Assembly (NCBI RefSeq): GCF_047511655.1
Contig: NC_133396.1
Location: forward strand, 129,093,490 to 129,157,489
DNA length: 64,000 nucleotides
Direction of reading: 5' to 3'
DNA from: Castor canadensis
Lineage: Eukaryota > Chordata > Mammalia > Rodentia > Castoridae
The notes beneath the pieces were generated by a model. It saw nothing but the letters and a program-made list of their open reading frames with translations, was not told the origin of the DNA and searched no databases. Positions 1 through 12,400 of the stretch are shown piece after piece; the stretch's first letter is position 1; every line of letters starts with the position of its first letter. The position numbers and the translations under genes were made by a program.

Positions 1-404
1 TAGGACCCTCACTTCCCCAGCTCCCCATCCATGGACTCTTCTGCTCTACGCCTAAAGCAATGTGACACCAAGAAGTGGGACAGGATATCTCTCCAGATGA
101 CAAGGGGCTCTCACGTTGTTTGGACATGACCTGATACATACTGACTTAGACATTTCAATCTGCCCTGCCAGGTCCTGGGTCACTCTCTCACAGCCCTCTT
201 GTCTCCTTTTCCCTAGGATCATCCTAAGAACCTCCTCCCAACTCAGGACAGCCATGATGTGCCCACATGGAAGACCAGGACAAATCAGCTCACAAAGGGC
301 CTTCCTGGGCTCTGGCTCCTGAGTTCAGTCCTATGGCAGTTCAGGGGAGGGTAGTGGGTGGGAGCCTGGGCCCACCCTGGCAATGCTTGGCCTGTGGCTC
401 TTAC
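1..404. other. PPFIA4 intron, left edge
   Basis: Minus-strand intron downstream of coding exon 19. I searched for the expected next exon (HQLLEDARRKGMPFAQWDG region in the family) and did not see it in any frame. No repeat is obvious. Confidence 0.6.
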
Positions 405-498
405 TTCTTCTTCAATCTCCGGTCCTTCTCTGCCTGGGTTCCCAGCTTGGCAGGGACCATGGGTTCCTGCAGACTGAGCTCGGAGTCTGTTAGCAGAA
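405..498 (-). CDS. PPFIA4: PPFIA4 coding exon 19 (residues 803-834)
   Basis: 94 nt, completes Val803, [20 protein letters not shown], ending KDRRLKK plus two bases. Acceptor ttccag, donor GAA|GTAAGA. It is the last exon in the window; the following exon, which leads into the first SAM domain, was not found in 1-404. Confidence 0.95.
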
Positions 499-3400
499 CT
501 GGAAGGGAAGATGGTGTGTTAGCTAGCCTCTGCTTCTCCTCCCTTGGCCTGGGCCTGGGATGCAGAGCAGAAGCAGGAAGAGGCTCTTCAGCATAGGACA
601 ACCCAAGGAGGGCTGACAGGACCCACATCATTTTTAAAGCCTCCTCCCAGAGTCCCTGCATATAGGCAGTCCACACATGACACTGGGTGGATTGTAACCA
701 GCCCAGATAGTATCCCTTGGAAGCCTCAGCCCTGGAGGTGTTTTTCAGCCAGATGGACCTAAGCTATCCCACTCTAGAATCCAAGACAGAGCCTATTTCT
801 CCTCAAAGCCAAAGTGCAAAGCAAACCCAGAGGGCAAACATGAGTGGCCTATGAGGCTCAGAGAGGATTATTCACAGAGGGAAGTACCCCTGCCCCTAGC
901 CTCTTTCTCTGGGTGTACTTACTTGCCCCAATTTCAAAGGGGAATATGCTCTGCTCTCTGTCTATTGAGGATTCCCTGAATTCATGCCAGACCCCTACAG
1001 AATTCATGGCAAAGGGCAGCATCTTGGAGTTCACTCAAGTCCTGGCCATTCCCCCACTGCACGCAGGCAGCAGGTGTGGATAATCCAGAAGCCAGTCTAA
1101 GGTGAGTTGAGTTATGGAGCCAACACATTTCACAAAATGCCTCTCCCCCGGATCAGACCTTTCTGCTTCCTCCCCTGTGGCTGGCTCCACAGTTCCCCTC
1201 ACCCATGACGATGGAAAGGAGGGAGCTCTACCTGTTCCTGGGCTGAGACTTCCACTTCTGAGCAGAAGTACTCGTCTCCACCACCCCCTCCTCGCTCAGC
1301 TAGTTGTGTTCTGATTCATACCTTCTTAAGGCGCAGGAAGGTCTAATTATGCATTGGGGTTCAAAGGTTCCCTTCTTCTAGCTGATCCAGTTCCTCCCCT
1401 GTATGATTCATCAATGTTTCCACTGCCTCGGGTACTTCTAACCCTCTTCTACCAGCTTCAGAGCTGGCCCAGCCCAATTGTCCATCCTCTTCCTATTCTT
1501 TCCTCTCACCCCTCCACTCACCGCATACATCCGGCAACAAAGCCCTCACACTCACACATCTTTCCCTCTCCCAGATCGCACCCCTCTCACCATACACACA
1601 GATCTCTTCTTGGTATGGCTAATTCCTATCCTCCTTCAAGCTTCAGCTCTGGTGATGCTTAACAAAGGAAGCCTTTCCCACTCCCACCACTCTAGCTGGT
1701 TCTGAGCTGCTGGAACCCCTGGGTCTCTCCAGCAGAGAGATACTGTGTGGGAATCATCTAACTTTTTCCTATTCACTGAACACTGAGCTTCTTGAGGAAT
1801 GGGCTATCACTTCAACCCCTGATCTGGTACTATGCCATACAGGGGTTACTCAGTAAATGTTAGGCCATGACTGGACAGATGATGCAAGAAAAGGAAGGAG
1901 GGAGGGGAAGGAAGAAAGGAAAGAAGGAATGTGGGTGAGGGAGGATGAAAGCAGCTATTGTGTACCTCCCACACACCAAGCACAACCTGAGCTTTATACC
2001 ACCACAGCAGTGACAACAGCACTCCCCATGCCCAAGCACTTTCCTGAACTGAATGTCTACAAAGCCATAATTAGATGTTTTCATATTCTGAGTCCTGCAC
2101 ACCAGATGTACCAGAAGTTCCAGTCAAGAACTGACTCTTCTAAAGAAAGGACAGGAAATTTCTCCTGCAGGGCCTATGCAGTATGTCAGAAGACTTCCAA
2201 AGAGGAAGAAGACACAGCAGTCAGATCTTTGACTCAACTCAGGAATCCCTGCAGTGCATGCCAAATAAACAGCCACCAGCGCTGCCTGGCACATCTAGGC
2301 ACAGGAGCCACCACCTCATGAGGCCATCCATCCTGTTGTGACACAGTTCTAACAGAACAGCATCATCCCTGCAGAGCTGAACCTGCCTGCCTGATCCCTG
2401 GAAGGCAGACAGAAGACTGGATCTAAGTATACCCTTCTGATTCCAAGCCCCTACTCCCACCCAACCCTCTGCTAGGACAGGGGAAGAGACCGTGGCCTGT
2501 GGCTCCATCCCGACTCAGCTGGATCAGCCTGCCCTTCTCCTTCTTCCCAAACAGGCGACCAATGGATGACTTGATGCCCTTGCGCTTGCCGCCCTTGTGC
2601 AAGGAGTCCTGGCTGCTGTTGCTGCTGCTAGGGTTGCTACCCTGGTCCTCCAACGCGCTACAAGATGACAGCCAGGAGGGAGTGAAATAAGAAGGAAACA
2701 TACTTAAATTTCAGCAGGAGAGATGGAAGTTAGAGCTCAGAAAGAACTGAAGTATCAGCACCACAGTGGGGCCAAGGGGGCATGTGACCAAGGGAGACAT
2801 GGGAACATCCATCCTGGATAATGTTTCAAAGAGAAGCAAAATAGTCAAGTGCAAGGCAATCCCTTAGGAGGCAGAGGGAAGGATGAGATGGCTTTGGGAC
2901 AGAAAGACTAAGAGGTGGGGCCCATTCCACTTACCTCTTGCCTTCTTCCTGGCTCAGGGCTGGGTGGCCAAGCTTCTCTAGCCGCAGCGTCCTGGGTGAG
3001 GAAGGAGGAGAAGTCTCACATTTTATGGTGGCTTTATCCTCTCGGTTCTCTTCCCGAGACACTGGCGACTGAACAGACAGTGGGGCCGTCAGGGGATAGA
3101 GGGAGAGATCTGGGCCTGCCTACCCAGCCCGGACGAGGCAGAGGAGTGGAGAAACGGAGAAATGCAGTATGGAGGCCCTATGGCCTCTGGATTTCTTTCT
3201 CAGCCCCAAGAGCCCTGGGGGAAAAGTGGAAAGGGAAGAGCTTGGGAACAGTTACCCAACTAGTACCTGGGTCATCAGGCAGCACTCACCAGCAGCTTCC
3301 TTCTATGCTTTCTTAAGTCACTGGGCTAGAAGAGAGAGAAAAGGGTGAGCTTGGGCCCAATCCCAGCTATCCTAAAGCCAACCCCAAGGGGAGCCCAGTG

Positions 3401-6400
3401 GTCTTAGGATAGGCTTGGAGAGAGTATCAGACCAAACAGACCCAGCCTGGAGATAGTCAAGGCTACCTTTAGAAGAGAGGCAGCAGTATGGGCAGTGTGT
3501 GAACTTTTTAAGCCTTCTGTGCTTATCCAAGGGATAGGGCAGAACAGATACTACAAAAACTCTCCTACCCAGCAGGGCATGCTGGTGGCCTAATATGCAG
3601 GGTCTACACACATCACAGGAAGAAGATGCCAGGCCCAGCAGAGAGAGGCTGGGCCTTCTCTTATAAACTCCCAAGGGCACAGCCCAGTGACCAAAGGGCT
3701 GCTTAGTTGGGCAAAGACTCTCACCAGGGTCATGACCCCCATTCTGTCCAGGTCCTGGGCAGCGCTGCGGGAGGTGAGCTTCGGTGTGGAGCGGCCACTG
3801 AGTGGGGGGGATGCACTGGCCAGGGACAGGGCGGTCAGAGAGGTGGGGATGGAACCACGTTTGCGCAGCTGTGTCAGGTTTAGTGCCTCCATGCTGCCGC
3901 TGGTCACTCGCGTCTCAATCTCCTCTGCTCGCAGTTCCGTGGACTCCTTTTCTTCCTGGATCATCCTGGGTGGCAGGCAAAACCAGACCTGGCCATTAGC
4001 CCAGCAAGTTCTGGCAGGCACGGTATTGGGTGATGACTACTCACCACACTAGGACCACATGCCTGCAATGCCTAAAGACACTCCATTGTCTCTGGCATGG
4101 TTGGGACAGATGACACCTGGAGCTTAGAAACATTTCTCTCTTCTTGCTGGCCTATCTCCCTGTTTAATCAAAGTAGTTACTGGGGAAGGAGGTATTTTGA
4201 TCATCAAGGCACAAACCTATCCTCCAAGTCACAATTCGTGACCTACCACTCACTACAGGAGGGATACCTTGAGTCAGGCTCCTTGTTCTCTGTGCCTCAG
4301 TTTCCCAATGTGCAATGTCTGGAGTTGTCTTAGTCAGCAGTTTCCAAACTTGGGACTTTTAACTGATGTTTCCCTTGTTCCATGGAAAGATGAGAAAAAT
4401 AATGATAATGGGGAGGGGAGTTGTGTGGCCAAGAGGCGCTCAGGGAGGAGTATGTATATATGCACTCTCAAACATGTACACTGTACATGAGCTGATGGAT
4501 ACATGCCAGCTGTCTTCAAGATGAAGGCATGTCTTTATTCTGAAGAGTACACCTTTCCTACTCTGGGGATGTTCAAATGTCCTTTCTTTTGCAGAACAGT
4601 TGCAATTGTAAATGGTAGTTCTCTTTCTTGTTTTACTTTCAGAGAAAAAAGTTGGTAGAGGGCTGGGGTGCCTGTGAAGAGGTGATGTGGGTATGTGTTT
4701 GTGAGGTGTGGGTGACTCCCTTGTAACTGGTTGTGAAATTCAAAGGTCTGGGGTAAATGGAACCAAATGACCTTGACAGTCTGTCAAGCTATATCCTCTG
4801 GCTCGGATTTCCTCTTGATCCTTGTCACTAACATTAATAAGATCACTAAAAAGACAGAGTAGAGCTCGCAGAGTAGCTCAACTGGTAGAGCGCCTGCCTA
4901 GCAAGCATGAGGCCCTGAGTTAAAAACCCAGTACCGCAAAAAAAAAAAAAGACTGAAGTGAAGGGTCTGACAACTTCCCCCGCCACCAACAGGTTTCTGT
5001 TTGATGCTTCTTTAGAGATGGGAGGCATGGGACAGTGGTCTGTTTTTCCACCTGATTTTGAAACCTGGCTCTGTCACTTACTATGTGGGTTTTGGGCAAG
5101 TCACTTAACTTCTCTGAGTTTCCATTCCCTTGTCTATAAAACAGGTATCACCCCACCTACCTCAGGGAGTGGGGTAAGACTGCCAGTGACATTCACGAAG
5201 CTTTCTCCCTGCGCTGGCCTCAGTAGTGGGAGCTACATTCTTAGTGGTCGCTACATTCTTAGTGGTCAGGTCGAGTTCCAGGAACACCACTCCTCGGGCC
5301 CACAGTCACTTCCCCAGTCTGGGGAGGGGAATGAAGACTGCCCCTCTTAGGTTGGTATTGAGTCACTACCTTGCCTGATGCCCCACAGTGGGACCCTAGA
5401 CTGGGATGCTATAAGGAAAGGCTATAAGAGACAAGCCAATGCATACAGAATTGTTACCATGGTGCCCAAACACAGGGCCCCCCGCCCCATCCTTCAAGGC
5501 TTCTCAGCCCTCTGCCATCCCCAACCTGATCTCCTCGTTGATGGCATCCAGCTGCTCCTGTAACATCATGGCCAGAGTCTGGGCATCAGAGTGACCGCTG
5601 GGGGAGACCGTATCGACAGCACCCACCAATCTGCCTGGCTCATCCTCATCCACATCGGAGATCTCAGGGTCACTGTCAAAGGCAGGGGCAGCCGTGGGGG
5701 CCAGCACCCCAGGCAGTGGTGACGGCTCCCAGTCCTTAGCAAAGGAAGAGGGTACAGGAGTAAGTCCTCCAGATGGCTCAAGAGCACTCCCAGCAGCACT
5801 GGCATGTCCTGGGAGCCTGTTAAAAATGCACTTTTAGGTCCACTACCAGACCTACTAACTCTGAATCCGCTTTTTAGCAAGATTCTCAGGTGATTTGTTT
5901 GCACATTAAAGTCTGAGAAATACTGCTCTGACTAACCCAAGGAACTAGCTAGCAGACTGATTAAGAACTGATTCTAAGAAGACATGTACCTCAACATAAG
6001 AAAGGCTATATATGACAAACTTATAGCCAACATCATCCTAAATGAGGAAAAAACTGAAACCATCTCCTCTAAAGTCAGAAATGAGGCAAGGGTGTCCACT
6101 CTCTCCACTCTTATTCAGTGTAGTACTGGAATTCCTAGCCAGAGCAGTAAGACAGAAGACATAAAAAGGGATTCAAATAGGGAAAGAAGTCAAATTATCC
6201 CTATTTGCAGATGATAAGATTTTTAAACTCCAGCAAAAAACTCTTAGATCTCATACTTTTAGCAAAGTAGTAGCATACAAATCAATTTACAAAAATCAGT
6301 AGCTTTTCTCTATGCTAGCAATGAACAGATTTAAAAGGAAATCAGGAAAACAACCCCATTCTCAATAGCCTCAAAAAATAAATTATCTACAAATAAATTT

Positions 6401-9400
6401 AACAAAGGAATAAATTCCATTGTAGAATGAGTTCTACAATGAAAACAATAAGTCACTGAAGAAAGAAATTGGAAAGAACTCCAATGCTCATGGGCCAGCA
6501 GAATCAATATTGTGAAAATAGCTATACAACCGAAAGCAATCTATATGTTCAATGCAATCCCCATCAAAATTACAATGACACTCTTCACAGGGATAAAAAA
6601 ATTAATCCTAAAGTTCATATGTAAGCACAAAAGTCCTCAAATAGCCAAAGCAATTCTGAGCAAAAAGAGCAATGGTAGAAGTATCACAATACCTGACTTT
6701 ACGCTACACTACAGAGCCATAGCAATAAAAACAGCATGGTACTGGCACAAAAACAGACATGAAGACCAGTGGATCAGAACAGAGGACCCAGATATGAAGC
6801 CTCATAGCTACATCCCAAAACACGCTGGAGAAAAGACAGCATCTTCAACAAATGGTGCTGGGAAAACTGGATATCCATATGTAGAAGACTGAAACTAGAT
6901 CCCTGTGTCTCACCCTGTACTGATATCAATTCAAAGTGGATCAAAGATCTTTTTAAAGGTGATAATGAAACACTTATTAAAAAGAAAATCTCTCTTCAAC
7001 CCAATAATAAAAGCTCAAACATGTCCTTTATTTCCACTTTAATATATTTCGTATTTCAGAATTACACTATGGAGAAGGGATAAAAATGATTTGTATCTGT
7101 ACTTAATTTGAGTGGGCTTGATCTTTTCCTTTTGTAAGCAGACCTAAGCGAGTTAAAATGTCTTCCCTTTTACATGTAAAGGCAGAGTCATAGAGCTTAA
7201 GTCTGAATTTATTTTATATTTGACCTTTCCTCTGTAGCTACACAGGACAGTGGCTTGCCACAGGTAATATAACTGTAATTAAATTCCCTATCTCCCAGAT
7301 ACCATGAAGCACTGACCAGAAAGAATTGACTTTGGTGAGGATACTGCCTTCATAAGAGTCAAGAAACCCAAGTTCAGCTCTCAGCCTTATCACTCACTTA
7401 CTGTAAGACTTGAATTGTGTTCCTTTTCACTTTCTTCATGTTTATTTACTTTTTTATTTGCATATAACATTTACGTATATGTTTACAGTACATCTTAATT
7501 AAATTCACCCCCTCTGTCATTCTCCCTCACTTCCCCTGCTCCTTCTTAGAACAATGAGTTTCATACACAAATACAAAATATATCCACCATATTCACCATC
7601 CTTTACCCTTGCTACTGCCCTCCTACCTCCCACTGGTACCCAACCCTGGGCAGAACCTGTTTTACCTTCTTGTCCTTCATTTTTCTAACTGTATGTTGAT
7701 TGTTCAACAGGGTATTTCAGACATGTATATGTCATGCTTTAATCAAATTAACCCCCCTAATTACTTTCTCTTTCTCCATCGCCCTGCTTCCCTATTATTC
7801 AACAGTTTACAGTGCATTGCATTATCTTAATGTAAGATCTGAAACTTTGAAACTACTACAGCTAGAACAGGGAAAATACTGGCACATACAGGAATAGGTA
7901 ATAATTTCCTGACTAGAACTCTCATAGCTCAGCAAATAAGAGAAAGGATTGACAAATGGGACTACCTCAAACTGAAGAGCTTCTGCACAACAAAGGAAAT
8001 AGTCACGAGACTGAAAAGACAGCTCACAGAATAGGAGAAAATCTTTGCCAGCTATTCATCTGACAAGGGATTAATAACCAGAATATACAGGCATTCAAAA
8101 AACTAAATTCCCAAAGAAGCAACAACCCAATTAAAAAATGAACAAATGAACTGAACAATTTTCAAAAGAAGTACAAATGGCTAATAAATACATGAAGAAT
8201 TGCTTGACATCTCTGGCCATAAAGGAAATGTAAATCGAAACAGCACTGAAATTTCCCCCACTCCAGTCAGAATGGCTGTCATCAAGAATACAAACAACAA
8301 ATGCTGGTTGAGGATGTAGAGGAAAATAGACCTTTATACACTGCTGGTGGGAATGCAAATTAGCACAACCCCTATGGAAAGCAGCATGGAGGTTCCTCAG
8401 AAAACTAAAAATAGAACTGCCACATGATCCACTCATACCACTCCTGGGCATGTATCCAAAGGAGTGTAAGTCAGGATACAATAGAGACAATTGCACACCA
8501 GTTTACGACAGCACTAGCCACAACATCCAAGCTTTGGAAACAGCCCAGATGCTCTACAACTGATTAACGGACTAAGAAAATGTGGTATATATACACAATG
8601 GAGTATTATTCAGCCATAAAGAGGAATTAAATTATGTTATTTGCAGGTAAATGAATGGAACTGGAGATCATTATGTTAAGTGAAGTAAGCCAGATTCAGA
8701 AAGACAAAGGTCACATGTTTTCACTTATATGTGGAAGGAAGACCTAAAAGATAAACTTATACTTAAATGCACACATGGTCATACATATAGAGAGAGAACA
8801 TGTCTGTAATAGTGGGACTGTTTGAGGGGACTAGGGGAAAGTGGGTGGGAGAGGAAAAGAGAATGAGAGTGAAAAATATTAAAATACACTGCATCTGTGT
8901 ATAGTGTGGCTTAACAAAACACACTGAAAGCTGCTGAATAACGGAGCAGGAGGAAAGGGGAAGAGAGTAAGGGGTAAATGGAGAAGGTGAAGGAAGGTAA
9001 ATAAGGTCAATGTGCTTCATATACTTATGTGAAAACAAAACAATGAAATCTGTTGAAACTGTTTTAAGAAGGGGGAAAAGGATGAGGGGGAATGACGGTG
9101 GAGGTAAATCTAACCAAGGTACTTTGTAAGTATATATGGAAATATCACAATGAAGCCCTGTACAAATAATATCTGCTAATAAAATCTTTTTTAAAACGAG
9201 TTCCAGAGAGACTGCCTTAGTTTGAGTCCTGCTCCACCAATGCTACCTACACTACCACCTCTCTGCGCCTCAGTTTCTTTATTTGTACAAGGAGGACAGT
9301 GCTGGTACTGTGAGGCTTAAGTGAGAAAATGCAGGTGCAGCCCTTAGTACAGCGTCTGGCACAAAGGCGACACGATATAAAGGTTACTGGTTTTTGTTCA

Positions 9401-12400
9401 TTGAAACAGGGAAGATGACTAGATCCGGACCAAGATGAGGCCCAGCAAGTCTGACTGTCTTGTGCCTCCCAGTTTCGGCACTTTGTTGGACTTTCTGGTC
9501 AACTCTAAGAGAAGGCAACTTTTCAGAAATCACCCTATGAAACTTTTCAGAAGACAAAGACCCAGAAGAGCGAGCACAGGACTGGGCTGGGAGAGCCCAA
9601 AGAGTAGGGGAAGGAAAGAAAGGAGGCCAGGGACAGAGAGGGACACTATCGCCCCTCTGTTCTAGCTCGTGCCACCTTCAATCTGAGCTTCTGGGCAGCT
9701 GCTGTGTTCTTATAAACAGAAGAGTGAAGGAGTGAGGGAAGGGAGAAATAGGGGTACCGTCAGACTGAAGGCTTCTTTTTACCTTTTTTTCTTTTGTGGT
9801 GCTAGGGATTGAACCCAAGAACTTGAGCATGCTAGGCCAGGGCTCTACCACTTAAGCCACACCCCCAGCCCTTCCATTTGTATTTTTTGAGATAGGACCT
9901 CACTAATTTTGCCAGGACTAACCAGAAACTCAAGATCTTCTGTAGCAGCCTCTTGAGTAGCTGAAATTATAGGTGAGCACCACCATGCCTGGCTTTTGTT
10001 TCTAGAGACAGGGTCTCACTATATAGCTCAGGCTGGCTTTGAACTCATAACCTTCTTGCATCAGCCTCCCAAGTGCTGGGATTACAGGCATGTACCACCA
10101 TGCCTGTCCTCAAAGTAAGGGCTTCTTAAAGGCAGAAATGAATTTTCCCCTATCAGACTAAGAGTCCTCTCTTTCTCCATTTATACTTTCTAGTACCCCG
10201 CAGCACATAGAGGACCTGGACTCAGAGTGGAACATGATTGACAATTAGGAGACCAAGCAGCAATTAGCCTTCCCCAAAAGATGGAAGTCTGACCTTTTCT
10301 GCCCCTCATCCTTCCTTGTACCTCTCTAATCTTCCTAGGCCAACACAGACAACATGAAGCCCCAGCTGCCTCTTAGAAAACTCCCGGTGCCATCCCCAGG
10401 GCCAGTTAACCTGTCATCTGTCCTTCCTCTCTCCCATAAACCACACTTTTGTTCCAGGAAGTCAGGAAATTCCATCTTACCCCTGCAGCCCCTCTCAGGC
10501 CCCCAGAAACACACGCCTGCACACCCAGGCACACGCACACACATTTCAGCAGGGCCTTGGGGACTGGCTGGCCACCATCCAGCCCCTACCTCTTGCTCAC
10601 CAGAAGGCCAAGGCAAGTGGGGGTCACAGCTGTTGCAGCTGACAATAGCCCCAACTCCAAGGCTGCAGCTGTCATTGAAATGGGGGAGGGCGGGGGAGGA
10701 TTTGCACCATTCGCCAGCCGTCTGTGTAACTGGAGCCAGGCACGTGGCCGAACTGACCCCAAACTCCCCAGGGAGACCCCTGCACACACTCACCCCTCCA
10801 CTCCTTACCTTGACAGTTTCTTCCCTCAGCGCCAAGTAGCGGTGATGCAGGCCTGGGGGTGCATGGGTGGCTGCACTCAGGGAGAATCGCACATCCACTG
10901 CACTGCCCATGTGTGACCTTGAGTGGTGGCAGGGAGAGAAAAGACAGTCTTTGAGGACTTAAAGTGCCGGTTAGTACCCACTGGGCCCAAAGAGTTGGGG
11001 ATCTTTAACTTAGAGGAGAGGAATCTTAACAGAACATAAAGCGATCATATATATCTGAAGACTGCCATGTAAGTGTGAGATTAGACTTATTCCCTGGTGC
11101 TGCTGGGTCAGAATGACCCAGTGGAGAATGCTCTTGGGAGAAGCATTCCATTTAACATAAGAACGATCTTCTCATGGCAAGAGTTGGCCAATGATGCCTT
11201 TGACAAATGTAGTGTAGGAGGGCTCTGGGCAGTGGGACTAGTCAGAAAGGATGATCTCTGAAGGTCCTTTTAACTCTGAAGGTCTTTGTTTCTTGACCTC
11301 CTTTGCAACTTTTCTCAGGTCTCCTGATAATCTGGATTGAATTCCTGGCTAAAATTCAACCCCAGGAAGCTTCAGGAGGCCCTGACATTGTATCACAGAC
11401 ACAGGCTAGAGAAACCACTTTGTTTGTCCCAAGGGTGTATTCCACCCTTGAGACCTGAGACCTTAGGGTCTAGAAGGACCTGGAGTGTGTAGAAGTCATG
11501 CCTATGATACTTTTTCCCTATGCCTTCCCAGCCTGGAACCCTTAAGGGAGCCCAATAAAGGGGGCCAAGTGAACCTACAAACTATACCAGGTACCTGGAG
11601 GAAAAGGGGAGCGCCTGTGTAGCCCCCTCTTTTCTCCTGAAACTCACTCCCAATTCCATGATAGGTCCAATGACTCTTTAGTCAAAGCTAAGAATTTCCA
11701 ACCAATAAGGAACCTAAGCAGTGGCAAATGGCTTGGTGTACTCTGGGTCAAGTCTTATTAATTGAGAAGGAATAGTAGGAAGAATCCCCACTATCACTGT
11801 ATGTCTCTGTTCCTTGCTTTTCTTCACACTTCTATACAGACACAGTAATTCCTGATGAACTTGAAGATGGTACTTGAGTGTCCACCACCTCAGACATCCC
11901 TTTCCCCTATGCAATCACTGACCCTCCACACATAAATATGCATATTTCCCTTAACCTTTCTCCACAGTATCTGATTCCTAATTTCCCTGATGTAACAACA
12001 GCATTGAGTAAAAGGAACCATAAGGGTTCTGATCAGAGTCTGGTTTGGAGAGAAAACAACCAGAAGCCATGAACCTTGTGTGGCATCATTTGCTTCAGAT
12101 TCCTTGACCCTCACTATGCCTTGCTGGGCTGAGAACTAAGGACAGGCTTGAGGTCTGAGTTGAATGCCAACTACTTCACAAAATGGGAAGGGAAATTCAG
12201 AGGTTCTCTAAAACTGGGTGAGAGCTCAATTCACTTCATCTTGTAATGTCGTCAGGGAAGGGGGTGCCACGACTGCATGATTAACGCAGCATCTCAACTT
12301 CCAACAGTAAGAAAGTTTTTACTGCCTCATTTCAATCTCCCTGCTATGTTTCTGTCCCCTGCATCCTACCTGAACTTGGGTGATACTCACCTCTCAAACA

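Larger units (their letters stand above)
3966..5525. other. PPFIA4 intron with ID SINE, MIR and an 18-bp tandem duplication
   Basis: Holds an ID-type SINE (4,862-4,950), a MIR (about 5,040-5,170) and a perfect two-copy tandem repeat at 5,232-5,267. The first 900 bp show nothing recognisable. Confidence 0.6.

Noticed and set aside
3590-4052. 143-codon minus and 121-codon plus frames
   Set aside because: The minus frame is PPFIA4 coding exon 15 read into both introns; the plus frame is its antisense shadow.
4862-4950. Possible tRNA gene (A-box and B-box-like motifs)
   Set aside because: The tRNA-like head belongs to an ID SINE with an A-rich tail. It cannot fold into a complete cloverleaf and recurs many times in the window.
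8131-8496. 121-codon minus-strand frame
   Set aside because: Lies in the 3' part of the plus-strand L1 and reads its antisense strand.
10335-10916. Long overlapping frames on both strands (up to 191 codons)
   Set aside because: They surround PPFIA4 coding exon 13 but read across its splice sites. Only the 109-nt exon matches liprin sequence.
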